NCBI RefSeq assembly: GCF_028882275.1 | Contig: NZ_JARBUT010000001.1 | Coordinates: 62,001 to 126,000, forward strand | DNA length: 64,000 bases | From: Nocardiopsis sp. N85 | GTDB lineage: Bacteria > Actinomycetota > Actinomycetes > Streptosporangiales > Streptosporangiaceae | Reading direction: 5' to 3' | Shown: positions 33,089 to 40,628 of the stretch, piece after piece | Position numbering within the stretch: the first letter of the stretch is position 1 | Layout: every line of letters begins with the position of its first letter | Made by a program: the position numbers and the translations under genes | The notes under the pieces: generated by a model | Told to the model about the DNA's origin: nothing | The model's database searches: none | Seen by the model: the letters and a program-made list of their open reading frames with translations, nothing else

Positions 33089-34351
33089 ATGGCCGCAGAC
33101 CTGTACGACCTCGGCGACATGCCCCCCTTGGGACATGTGCCCGCCCGTATGCACGCCATGACGATCCGCGCCGAGCGCTACGGGCCCCCGCGCGGGGCGT
33201 TCGCCCGTGAGATCGTTCCCGTGCCGCGGGTCGAGGCCGGATACGTGCTCGTCTACACGATGACCGCGGGGATCAACTACAACAACGTCTGGGCCTCGCT
33301 GGGGAGTCCCGCCGACGTCATCGCGGCCCGGCGAAGGGCCGGCGCGACCGAGGACCACCACATCGGCGGCTCCGACGGAGCGGGCATCGTCTGGGCGGTG
33401 GGCGACGGGGTGCGCGGGGTCGAGGTGGGCGACCACGTGATCCTTTCCCCGGGTGACTGGGACGAACGCTCCGAGGACATCCGGCTCGGCCGGGACCCGG
33501 CCGCCTCGCGGAGCATGCGGGCCTGGGGGTACGAGTCCAACCACGGCTCCTTCGGTCAGTTCTGCCTGGTGCGCGATGTGCAGTGCCACCCCCGGCCCGA
33601 GGGCATGTCCTGGGAGGTGGCCGGGGGGTTCCTGGCCGCCGCGGCCACGGCCCACCGGCAGCTCTTCGGGTGGCACCCCCACGTGGTCCGCCCCGGCGAC
33701 CCGGTGCTGATCTGGGGCGGGGCCGGGGGCCTGGGCTCCTTCGCCGTCCAGCTGGTCCGCAACGCGGGCGGCCGGGCGGTGGCGGTGGTCTCCACCGAGG
33801 AGAAGGCGCGGGTGTGCCGGGAACTGGGCGCGGTCGGGGTCCTGCTGCGCACGGAGTTCGACCACTGGGGGCGGATGCCGGAGGAGGGCGACGCCGAGGC
33901 CCACGCCGCCTGGTCCGCGGGCGTTCGCGCCTTCGGCCGTCGGTTCTGGGAGGTCCTGGGGGAGCGGCGCGGCCCGCGGATCGTCTTCGAGCACAGCGGG
34001 GCGGACACCTTACCGACCTCCCTCTACGTGTGCGACAACGAGGGCATGGTGGTGACCTGCGGGGCCACGTCGGGGTATCGGGCCGATATCGATCTGCGCT
34101 TCCTGTGGATGCGTCTCAAACGCCTCCAGGGCTCGCACTTCGCCACCACCGCCGACTGCCGGGCCGTTGTCGACCTGGTGGACCGGGGACTGCTGGACCC
34201 CTGCGTGACCTCGGTGGTGGAGTTCGACGAGATCGGTGAGGCGCATCAGGAGGTCTATGAGAACGTTCACCCCTGGGGGAACAGGGTGGCCCTGGTCAAC
34301 GCCCGGCGTGGGGAAGGCTCCGAAAGGGCGCGGCCCCGAGACGGCGTGTGA
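33089..34351 (+). CDS. ccr: Crotonyl-CoA carboxylase/reductase family protein
   Basis: A 420-residue medium-chain reductase of the CCR group, which reductively carboxylates crotonyl-CoA or longer enoyl-CoAs to ethylmalonyl- or alkylmalonyl-CoA using NADPH and CO2. Typical blocks are VYTMTAGINYNNVWASLGSP, EDHHIGGSDGAGIVW, WGYESNHGSFGQF, the Rossmann motif IWGGAGGLGSFAVQLV and LRFLWMRLKRLQGSHFATT. Residues I would map to the CO2 pocket (Asn of YNN, Glu of GYE, His of GSHF) are present, with Tyr where some CCRs have Phe before the Glu. The gene contains a rare TTA codon at Leu308. It is a single gene, 6 kb from the PKS, and could supply an unusual extender unit. The start is uncertain: ATG 33089 has GGAAGG 11 bp upstream. 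Confidence 0.83.
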   Translation: MAADLYDLGDMPPLGHVPARMHAMTIRAERYGPPRGAFAREIVPVPRVEAGYVLVYTMTAGINYNNVWASLGSPADVIAARRRAGATEDHHIGGSDGAGIVWAVGDGVRGVEVGDHVILSPGDWDERSEDIRLGRDPAASRSMRAWGYESNHGSFGQFCLVRDVQCHPRPEGMSWEVAGGFLAAAATAHRQLFGWHPHVVRPGDPVLIWGGAGGLGSFAVQLVRNAGGRAVAVVSTEEKARVCRELGAVGVLLRTEFDHWGRMPEEGDAEAHAAWSAGVRAFGRRFWEVLGERRGPRIVFEHSGADTLPTSLYVCDNEGMVVTCGATSGYRADIDLRFLWMRLKRLQGSHFATTADCRAVVDLVDRGLLDPCVTSVVEFDEIGEAHQEVYENVHPWGNRVALVNARRGEGSERARPRDGV

Positions 34352-34672
34352 ACCATGGGTCCGCTGACCGAAAAACGACTAAAGTCCCTAGCTGGACAAA
34401 ACATAATAAAATATATCAACCATCCATTGATCCGCCTCTCTGCCCGCTCTCGTCCTCCCTGGTCAAGAGTGATGTTCGCGCCCCTTTTCCGGTGCTTCTC
34501 CGATTCTTCTGCCAAGCCGGTCCACCTTTGTTAGTCTGGCGAACCGAACGACGATTACCGGTGGAAGTGCAGGAATTGTGCGGGCCGTGGATGCTTGTCT
34601 CCGGAATGGGTTCCCATCCCCGTCCCGTGCGAGTGGGGGCGATCCGCCGACCCGAGCCAAGGAGACGAGACA
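34352..34672 (+). promoter_or_regulatory. Conservon promoter region
   Basis: The 321-bp gap holds a weak DosR-like half (34372-34391) and a strikingly AT-rich stretch at about 34398-34430 for this genome. No gene is seen. Confidence 0.55.
34372..34391 (+). promoter_or_regulatory. Weak DosR/DevR-like site before the conservon
   Basis: The core GAC-TAAA-GTC followed by CC matches 13 of 20 consensus positions: a good right half (ACTAAAGTCCC) but a poor left half. Confidence 0.3.
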
Positions 34673-37411
34673 GTGGCAGAGGCGCCACCGCCGGCAGACG
34701 GCTCCGCCCCCCGGTCCCCCGGGGACGGGCCGAAGGCGTCGACGGAGGAGGAGCCCACAGTCAGGCGAGAGGGGCGTTTCCGTAGGGCCATCTACCGTAT
34801 GGTCAGGATCCAGGAAACCCGCTCCATGGAGACCGAGCAAGGAAATCCCGTGCATCAGCCCGTGCATCCGCACTCGCAGGAACCCGGCCGCACCGCGGAC
34901 CGGGACGGCGGTCGGTACACCGCCGGGTCCTCTCCCGTGACGGGGGAGACTAAGGCGGGTGGCGCCCAGAGCGGCCCGCCCGGGGACCTCCCCTCGGTGG
35001 AACGGCCCGTCGGCCCCTTCTCCGGCTCCGCCGAGAACGGCTACCGACCCGCCACCCGGCCCGGTGTCCCCAACCCCTACACCACGGTCCGGCGCGTCGA
35101 GATCGACGACGTCGCGCCCGATGTCACCCCCGTCGGTCAATGGCGCGGTGTCGGTCTCGACGAGCCCGAACCGCGCACTCCCGAAGTCACCGCTCCGACG
35201 GAGCACACCGCGTCCGAGGAGGAGGCCCCGGTGCAACAGACCCCGTTCGCGTTCGAGGGGCCGGTCCCCTCGGCGACCGGTCCCGCGTCCGAGCCCCCTC
35301 ACACGGAGCAATTCGAGGCCCCTGTGTCACACACCCCCGCGTCCTCCGTACCGGAGTCCCCGCTGCCCGAGCCCACCCGCCGGGAGTCGCCCCAGGGCGA
35401 CGACCACCGCGGTCGCCTTCCGGAAGGGGGTTCCGGGCACCACGAGCCCCGCGCCGCGGCGGCCGAACCGGGCCCCGACCCCGACAGACGGCACCGCCAG
35501 GAGTCCTGGCGCGCCCGCCGCGGCCCGGCCGAGTCCGACCGCTACGCCTCCGAGGCGCCGCCACGCGGAGAGCCCTCCTACGACCCCGGGTACGGTGAGC
35601 GGGCGCCCCGCGCGGAGTATCCCTCCCGCGGCGAGGAACCCCGCTACGACCGCGCCCCCCGGGGCAACCCCTACCGGGAGCCCTACGCGGCGCGCGAGCC
35701 CCGCGCGGATCACCGTGACCCCTACGGTCCCGACCACGGCGCCCGCCGCGACGCCTACGGTCCCGACCACGGCCCCTACGGGCAGGATCCGCGGGCCCCC
35801 CGGCCGGAGGCCTACCGGCCCCCGCCGCAGCCGCCGCACCCCCAGGGCGAGTACCCCTACCCCCAGGCGCCGATGGCCTACCCCTACCCGGTGTACCCGC
35901 CGCCCTTCCAGCACCCGATGGCCTACCCCAACGTCTACCCGCCGCCCTTCCAGCCCCCTGGTTACGTGGTCCAGGGCCAGCCGGTGTTCTACCCCGGGCA
36001 GGCCAACCCCTACGGCCAACCGGTCCAGCACGTCATCGTGTTCACCGCCGGTCAGCCGCCGCAGGTCATCACCGCCGACTCCGCGGCCACCCTGTTCGCC
36101 GAACAGACCCAGGCCACCGAGATCCGCGGCGACCGCGAGGACAAGGCGCTCACCCGGGCCGAGCCGGTCGAGGAGACGGAGCCGGCCCCCGACGAGGAAC
36201 CCGCGGTGGACGACACGACCGCCGCGGTCGTCGAGGAGGCCGCCCCGGCGGCCCTCACCGAGGCCGGGGCCGGCGAGGAGACGCCCCGAGAGCCGGTCGG
36301 CGACGCCCCCTCGCCCGTCCCCCCGGCGGTGGCGGGCGGCAAGGGGCTGCTCAACGAGGCCCTCGCGGGTCTGGCCATGCGCGACCTGTCCCTCGTCGAC
36401 GCGCTCCTGGAGATGGTCGAGGAACTGGAGGCCGACGCCCAGGACCCCGACCTGCTCGACAAGCTCTTCCAGATCGACAACTTCGCGACCCGGATGCGGC
36501 GCAACGGGGAGAACTTCCTGGTGCTCACCGGACACGACGGCGGCGAGTCCGACGCCCACGACGAGATCGTCCCCCTGCTCGACGTGGCCCGCGCCGCCAT
36601 GTCCGAGATCAAGGACTATCCCCGGGTCATGCTGGGCAAGCTGCCGCAGACCTCCATCACCGGTATGGCGGCCGACGACATCAGCCACCTGCTGGCCGAA
36701 CTCCTCGACAACGCCACCGCCAACTCGCCCGAGCACTCCCAGGTCGTCATCAGCGGCCAGGAGATGGACGACGGCCGTCTGATGATCGTCGTCGAGGACG
36801 AGGGCGTGGGCATCCCGGACCGGCAGCTCGCCGAACTCAACGAGCGTCTGTCCGGCGACCCCGTGCTCGACGAGGAGGTGCCCCGGCACATGGGCCTCTA
36901 CGTGGCCAGCCGCATCGCCAAGAAGCACGGCCTTGAGGCCAAGCTGGAGTCCCGTGCCTTCCGAGGGGTCAGCGCCTACGCGATCGTCCCCAAGGAGCTG
37001 TTGCGCGTGGCCACGCCGCGTACCCCGGGCCAGTCGCGCACCTCGACGATCCCCACGAGCACCGCCTCCGCCACGCGGTCGGCGTCCGCGGCGCCGACCA
37101 CCGCGCCCCCCAACGGCAAGCCGACCGGTGGGTCCGCCCCTTCCGGTGCCGCCTCCTCCATCACCTCGGCCGGGTTGCCCCGGCGCAGCGCCACCCCGCA
37201 CGGTTCGCCGCTGCGGATGATGCCGCGCCCCGAACCCGGCGGTGCCGCCTCCAAGGCGCGCGAGAACACACCGCCCAAGCTCACCGGAGAGGCCCGGGCC
37301 GAACAGATCCGGGACGAGCTGGGCGACTTCCTCGAAGGCGAGCGTGCGGCCTTGGAGGGCGAGGATCTCGACGGCACCACGGACGACGCGGGTGGGAAGG
37401 CCGAGGAATGA
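34673..37411 (+). CDS. Conservon sensor-like ATPase (CvnA type) with Pro/Tyr-rich N-terminus
   Basis: A 912-residue protein. Only the last 340 residues are the CvnA-type core: a helical dimerisation-like part (LLNEALAGLAMRDLSLVDALLEMVEEL ... NFATRMRRNGENFLVL) and a HATPase domain with N-box LLAELLDNATANSP, G1 VVEDEGVGIPD and G2 HMGLYVASRIAKKHG. No phospho-accepting His box is visible, as in other CvnA proteins. The usual membrane-spanning sensor part is missing. Residues 1-450 are instead low complexity: charged, Arg/Pro/Gly-rich with YGPDHG repeats, then a Pro/Tyr-rich stretch (about 383-446, YPYPVYPPPF-like units). A basic Ser/Thr/Pro tail closes it. Its GTG at 34673 follows AAGGAG. It heads the four-gene conservon. 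Confidence 0.8.
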   Translation: MAEAPPPADGSAPRSPGDGPKASTEEEPTVRREGRFRRAIYRMVRIQETRSMETEQGNPVHQPVHPHSQEPGRTADRDGGRYTAGSSPVTGETKAGGAQSGPPGDLPSVERPVGPFSGSAENGYRPATRPGVPNPYTTVRRVEIDDVAPDVTPVGQWRGVGLDEPEPRTPEVTAPTEHTASEEEAPVQQTPFAFEGPVPSATGPASEPPHTEQFEAPVSHTPASSVPESPLPEPTRRESPQGDDHRGRLPEGGSGHHEPRAAAAEPGPDPDRRHRQESWRARRGPAESDRYASEAPPRGEPSYDPGYGERAPRAEYPSRGEEPRYDRAPRGNPYREPYAAREPRADHRDPYGPDHGARRDAYGPDHGPYGQDPRAPRPEAYRPPPQPPHPQGEYPYPQAPMAYPYPVYPPPFQHPMAYPNVYPPPFQPPGYVVQGQPVFYPGQANPYGQPVQHVIVFTAGQPPQVITADSAATLFAEQTQATEIRGDREDKALTRAEPVEETEPAPDEEPAVDDTTAAVVEEAAPAALTEAGAGEETPREPVGDAPSPVPPAVAGGKGLLNEALAGLAMRDLSLVDALLEMVEELEADAQDPDLLDKLFQIDNFATRMRRNGENFLVLTGHDGGESDAHDEIVPLLDVARAAMSEIKDYPRVMLGKLPQTSITGMAADDISHLLAELLDNATANSPEHSQVVISGQEMDDGRLMIVVEDEGVGIPDRQLAELNERLSGDPVLDEEVPRHMGLYVASRIAKKHGLEAKLESRAFRGVSAYAIVPKELLRVATPRTPGQSRTSTIPTSTASATRSASAAPTTAPPNGKPTGGSAPSGAASSITSAGLPRRSATPHGSPLRMMPRPEPGGAASKARENTPPKLTGEARAEQIRDELGDFLEGERAALEGEDLDGTTDDAGGKAEE

Positions 37412-37497
37412 GCGGCCGTACCCCCCGGCGCGCGCACCCGGAGTGCGCGCGCACATTCCCCCGAACCCCTATGACACTCGGCCGAGGCAGGTAGAGC

Positions 37498-37923
37498 ATG
37501 ACTGAATCCGTGAACGACAGTGTTGAGAACTTCTCGTGGCTCATCGACCGGTTCGTGCGGGACGTGCGCGGTGTCGAGCATGCCGTCGTGGTCTCCTCCG
37601 ACGGCCTGGTGCTGACCCACTCCAGCGACTTCCCCGAGGAGCACGCCGAGCAGCTCGCCGCCATCGCCAGTGGCCTGCACAGCCTGGCCGTGGGCGGGGC
37701 GAGCCTGTTCCAGCGCGGTGAGTGCGAGCAACTGCTCGTCCGCTTCAACCACGGACACCTGTTCATCATGGCGATCAGCGACGGTTCCTGCATGGCGGTG
37801 CTCACCGCCCCCGGGAGCGAGCTGAAGCTCGTGGGCTTCCAGATGGCCAAGCTCGTCGAGAACGTCGCCCATGTGCTCACGCCGCAGTTGCGCTCGCAGC
37901 TGCGCGAAGTCATCCAGAACTGA
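37498..37923 (+). CDS. Roadblock/LC7 domain protein (CvnB type)
   Basis: A 141-residue roadblock/LC7 protein (FSWLIDRFVRDVRGVEHAVVVSSDGLVLTHS; GSCMAVLTAPGSELKLVGFQMAKLV). In conservons such proteins bind the small GTPase and may act as a GTPase-activating or scaffold subunit. It has no membrane segment. It starts 86 bp after the sensor-like gene. Confidence 0.92.
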   Translation: MTESVNDSVENFSWLIDRFVRDVRGVEHAVVVSSDGLVLTHSSDFPEEHAEQLAAIASGLHSLAVGGASLFQRGECEQLLVRFNHGHLFIMAISDGSCMAVLTAPGSELKLVGFQMAKLVENVAHVLTPQLRSQLREVIQN

Positions 37924-37969
37924 CGACGGTGACCCGTTACGGTTCGGCAGGAATGAGGTTGCCACGTCA

Positions 37970-38329
37970 ATGAGCTTCCGTAGGCGAAGGAGCAACCGCG
38001 TTCGCCCGTTCACCTTCACCGGTGGGCGGACGCGGTCACGGCATCCGCTGATGGTGCAGACCCTGGTCTCGACGTCCGAGCCCGGGCAGGAACCTCCTGG
38101 CACCCTCATGCCGGAGTCGATCAGTATTTACAAGCTGTGCCGGGAGACCCGGTCGTTGGCCGAGGTCTCGGCCGAGTTGAACATCCCCCTGGGCGTCACC
38201 CAGGTCCTGGTCAGTGACCTGGCGGAACAGGACCTGGTGTACATCCACCCGACCATCACCGGCAGCAGTCCATCGGAAAACCAGGTTCTGGAGAGGGCTC
38301 TTCGTGGTCTCGAACGACTTTTCCAGTGA
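37970..38329 (+). CDS. DUF742 protein (CvnC type)
   Basis: A 119-residue DUF742 protein: RVRPFTFTGGRTRS at the start, then a winged-helix-like part (ISIYKLCRETRSLAEVSAELNIPLGVTQVLVSDLAEQDLVYIH). It is a standard third conservon component, of unsettled function, probably bridging the GTPase. The ATG at 37970 is the first usable start. The gene ends inside the next one (26-bp overlap). Confidence 0.9.
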   Translation: MSFRRRRSNRVRPFTFTGGRTRSRHPLMVQTLVSTSEPGQEPPGTLMPESISIYKLCRETRSLAEVSAELNIPLGVTQVLVSDLAEQDLVYIHPTITGSSPSENQVLERALRGLERLFQ

Positions 38330-38909
38330 CAAGCGGTCCAATCGCAAGAAGATGTCGAGCAAGATCGTCATCGCCGGCGGCTTCGGTGCCGGCAAGACGA
38401 CGTTGGTGCGCTCGGTCTCGGAGATCCCGCCCGTCACCACCGAGGCGATCATGACCGAGGCGAGCATCGGTCACGACGACACCTCGATCACCCCCGACAA
38501 GACGACGACCACCGTCGCGATGGATTTCGGCCGGATCACCATCGACGACGAACTCGTCATGTACATGTTCGGTACACCGGGCCAGGCGAGGTTCTGGTTC
38601 ATGTGGGACGATCTCGTCAGGGGTGCCGTGGGCGCCGTCGTCGTGGTCGACTGCCGTCGTCTGGCGGACTCCTTCGACGCCGTCGACTACTTCGAGACGA
38701 ACAAGCGCATTCCCTACATCGTGGCGCTGAACCGGTTCGAAGGGCAGTTGGACTACACGGCCGAACAGGTACGCGAGGCCTTGGAGGTCAGCCCGGAGGT
38801 CCCCATCATCGACTTCGACGCCCGCCAGCGGCTCTCCGGGGGAGAGGTCCTCAAGACCCTCCTCAGGTACGCCCTGGAGCACAACCGCGCCAGCGAGCCC
38901 GTCGCCTGA
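38304..38909 (+). CDS. Conservon small GTPase (CvnD type)
   Basis: A 201-residue Ras-like GTP-binding protein of the MglA/CvnD kind. P-loop GGFGAGKTTLVRS, G3 region GTPGQARFWFMW (the common D-T-P-G-Q is G-T-P-G-Q here), and NRFEG in place of NKxD. It would switch between GTP and GDP states under the CvnA-B-C proteins at the membrane. The GTG at 38304 has GAGAGG 7 bp upstream and overlaps the DUF742 gene, so translation is coupled. The loss of the G3 Asp-to-Gly position is worth noting for hydrolysis. Confidence 0.9.
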   Translation: MVSNDFSSDKRSNRKKMSSKIVIAGGFGAGKTTLVRSVSEIPPVTTEAIMTEASIGHDDTSITPDKTTTTVAMDFGRITIDDELVMYMFGTPGQARFWFMWDDLVRGAVGAVVVVDCRRLADSFDAVDYFETNKRIPYIVALNRFEGQLDYTAEQVREALEVSPEVPIIDFDARQRLSGGEVLKTLLRYALEHNRASEPVA

Positions 38910-38980
38910 CGGGCGGGGAGGTCGCCCCCGGCACGCTCCCCCCGGTCGTCCCGTAGATTCCCCAGGAAAGTAAGCCACAC

Positions 38981-40240
38981 ATGCGCAAGATCCTCATCGT
39001 CGGCGCGGGCCACGCCGGGCTGCACCTGGCCCACGGGCTCCTGACCCAAGGCTACGACGTCACGGTGATCACGGGGCAGTCCTCGCTGGAGATCCGGACC
39101 GGCCGGCCCTCGATCTCCCAGTTCACCTTTCCCACCGCCCTGGAGTACGAGCGCAAGTTCGACCTCGACTTCTGGAGCGCGCTCTCCCCGCAGATCCGCG
39201 AACAGAAGCTGGCCGTCTTCCGCGAAGGGAAGCCGGTCACGGCCATCAGGGGCCGCTCCCACCCCGGGAACGGTTACACGGTGGCGGTCGACCGTCGGGT
39301 GAAGATGGCCGACTGGCTGGAGTTCTTCGAGGATCGTGGCGGGAAGGTGGTGATCCACGGGGTCACCGTGACCGACCTCGACTACTTCTCCCGCATGTTC
39401 GAGCTGATCATCGTCGCGGTCGGCCACGGAGAGCTGGGCCAGCTCTTCGACCACGACACCAGCCGGTTCAGCGGGACCCGCCCCCGGGCCCTGGCCCAGG
39501 CCTACGTCTACGACCTGTGGCCGCCCAGTCCGGGCGAATCGGAGAACATCGGCTGGTTCGGGGTGACGGAGGAGGCGGGCAACATCATGCTCGTTCCGAT
39601 CCTCACCCAGGAGGGGCCCGCCCACAACCTGCTCCTGGTGGACAAGAAGGGCGGCCCGATGGACGCCTGGCCGGACCGCCCGGGGCCGGAGGAGCAGCTG
39701 CGTCGAATGAAGGACCTGATGCGCAAGTACGCGCCGGAGTTCTTCGAACGGTCCAAGGACGCGGTACTGGTGGACGGGCGCAGCACCATCGTCGAGGATC
39801 TGACGCCGCAGGTGCGCAACCCGGTGGGCCGGCTCCCCTCCGGCGGGCTCGCCATCGGCATGGCCGACGTGGTGGTCACCATGGACCCGTTCGTGGGACA
39901 GAGCTGGAACAACTCCACCCGCTGCGCCCAGGCCTACCTGGAGGGAATCGTCGAGCACGGGGACAAGCCGTTCGATGAGGACTTCATGGTCCGAGTGTTC
40001 GACCGTTTTTGGGAATTCGGACAGGACAATCAGGCCTGGGCGGAGTTCGCCTCCACCATGGTCGAGCAGTCGCTGCCCGACCACATCATGAACATGCTCG
40101 GCGCGGCGGTGCAGTACGAAGAGGTGGCCGACCGCTGGATCCAGGGCTGGGACTCCCCGTCCGACTACAAGACCTGGATGTTCGACCCCGAGATCGCCCA
40201 GCGCTACATCTCCGAGGTGCAGGCCCGAAACGGCGGTTGA
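38981..40240 (+). CDS. StyA-like FAD monooxygenase
   Basis: A 419-residue flavoprotein of the styrene/indole monooxygenase (StyA) group, two-component epoxidases that take reduced FAD from a partner reductase. The Rossmann motif ILIVGAGHAGLHLAHGL is at residues 4-20, and the family blocks EIRTGRPSISQFTFP and MADVVVTMDPFVGQSWNNSTRCAQAY near the C-terminus are clear. No flavin reductase (StyB) gene is adjacent. It is 71 bp after the GTPase gene with a shared terminator, so it is likely part of the conservon operon, in the position where other conservons carry a cytochrome P450. The substrate is unknown. Confidence 0.85.
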   Translation: MRKILIVGAGHAGLHLAHGLLTQGYDVTVITGQSSLEIRTGRPSISQFTFPTALEYERKFDLDFWSALSPQIREQKLAVFREGKPVTAIRGRSHPGNGYTVAVDRRVKMADWLEFFEDRGGKVVIHGVTVTDLDYFSRMFELIIVAVGHGELGQLFDHDTSRFSGTRPRALAQAYVYDLWPPSPGESENIGWFGVTEEAGNIMLVPILTQEGPAHNLLLVDKKGGPMDAWPDRPGPEEQLRRMKDLMRKYAPEFFERSKDAVLVDGRSTIVEDLTPQVRNPVGRLPSGGLAIGMADVVVTMDPFVGQSWNNSTRCAQAYLEGIVEHGDKPFDEDFMVRVFDRFWEFGQDNQAWAEFASTMVEQSLPDHIMNMLGAAVQYEEVADRWIQGWDSPSDYKTWMFDPEIAQRYISEVQARNGG

Positions 40241-40250
40241 TCGGAACCGG

Positions 40251-40285
40251 GAAGAGCCCGGCGCCCGGAGGGCACCGGGCTCTTC
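40251..40285 (+). terminator. Terminator after the conservon operon
   Basis: An 11-bp stem GAAGAGCCCGG / CCGGGCTCTTC with a 13-nt loop, followed by a short T-rich stretch. Confidence 0.7.
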
Positions 40286-40628
40286 TCTTGCCCGAAAACC
40301 CCACCTTTTCGGTTTCTCTTACGTCCGTAAACTGTTGCGCTCCCATTAACTGCGTACGGACCAGGATCAATCCTCTGTCCGAAAAAGACCCCACTGTTGT
40401 CAGCGCTTGCGAGCAAGCGTTACCCTCCTTCAGGTTGGTTCCTGTTTGACCCCGAATGCCGTTCCGTGGGTTAGTTGCCGTGAATCTCTGAGATTGTGGG
40501 TTCCGGAGTTGCCCAGTGTCCGAATTTCATCACGCCCGAAACGGCGTTCTCGTGCACCTGCACGGGCAGCGTCCCGGAACGGGAGCGTGCTCGGGTCAGG
40601 CGAGGGCAGTCGAAAGGGAAGGGCAACG
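40286..40628 (+). promoter_or_regulatory. PKS operon promoter region with two inverted repeats
   Basis: GTCCGTA (40323-40329) is mirrored by TACGGAC (40355-40361), a 25-bp spacing. A tight palindrome CGCTTGC-GA-GCAAGCG occupies 40404-40419. Both could bind a cluster regulator. AAGGG before the ATG at 40629 serves as ribosome site. No gene is seen. Confidence 0.5.

Noticed and set aside
33071..33091. GTG at 33071 as start of the ccr gene
   Set aside because: It overlaps the only plausible ribosome site GGAAGG; the ATG at 33089 is preferred, though the 11-bp spacing is long.
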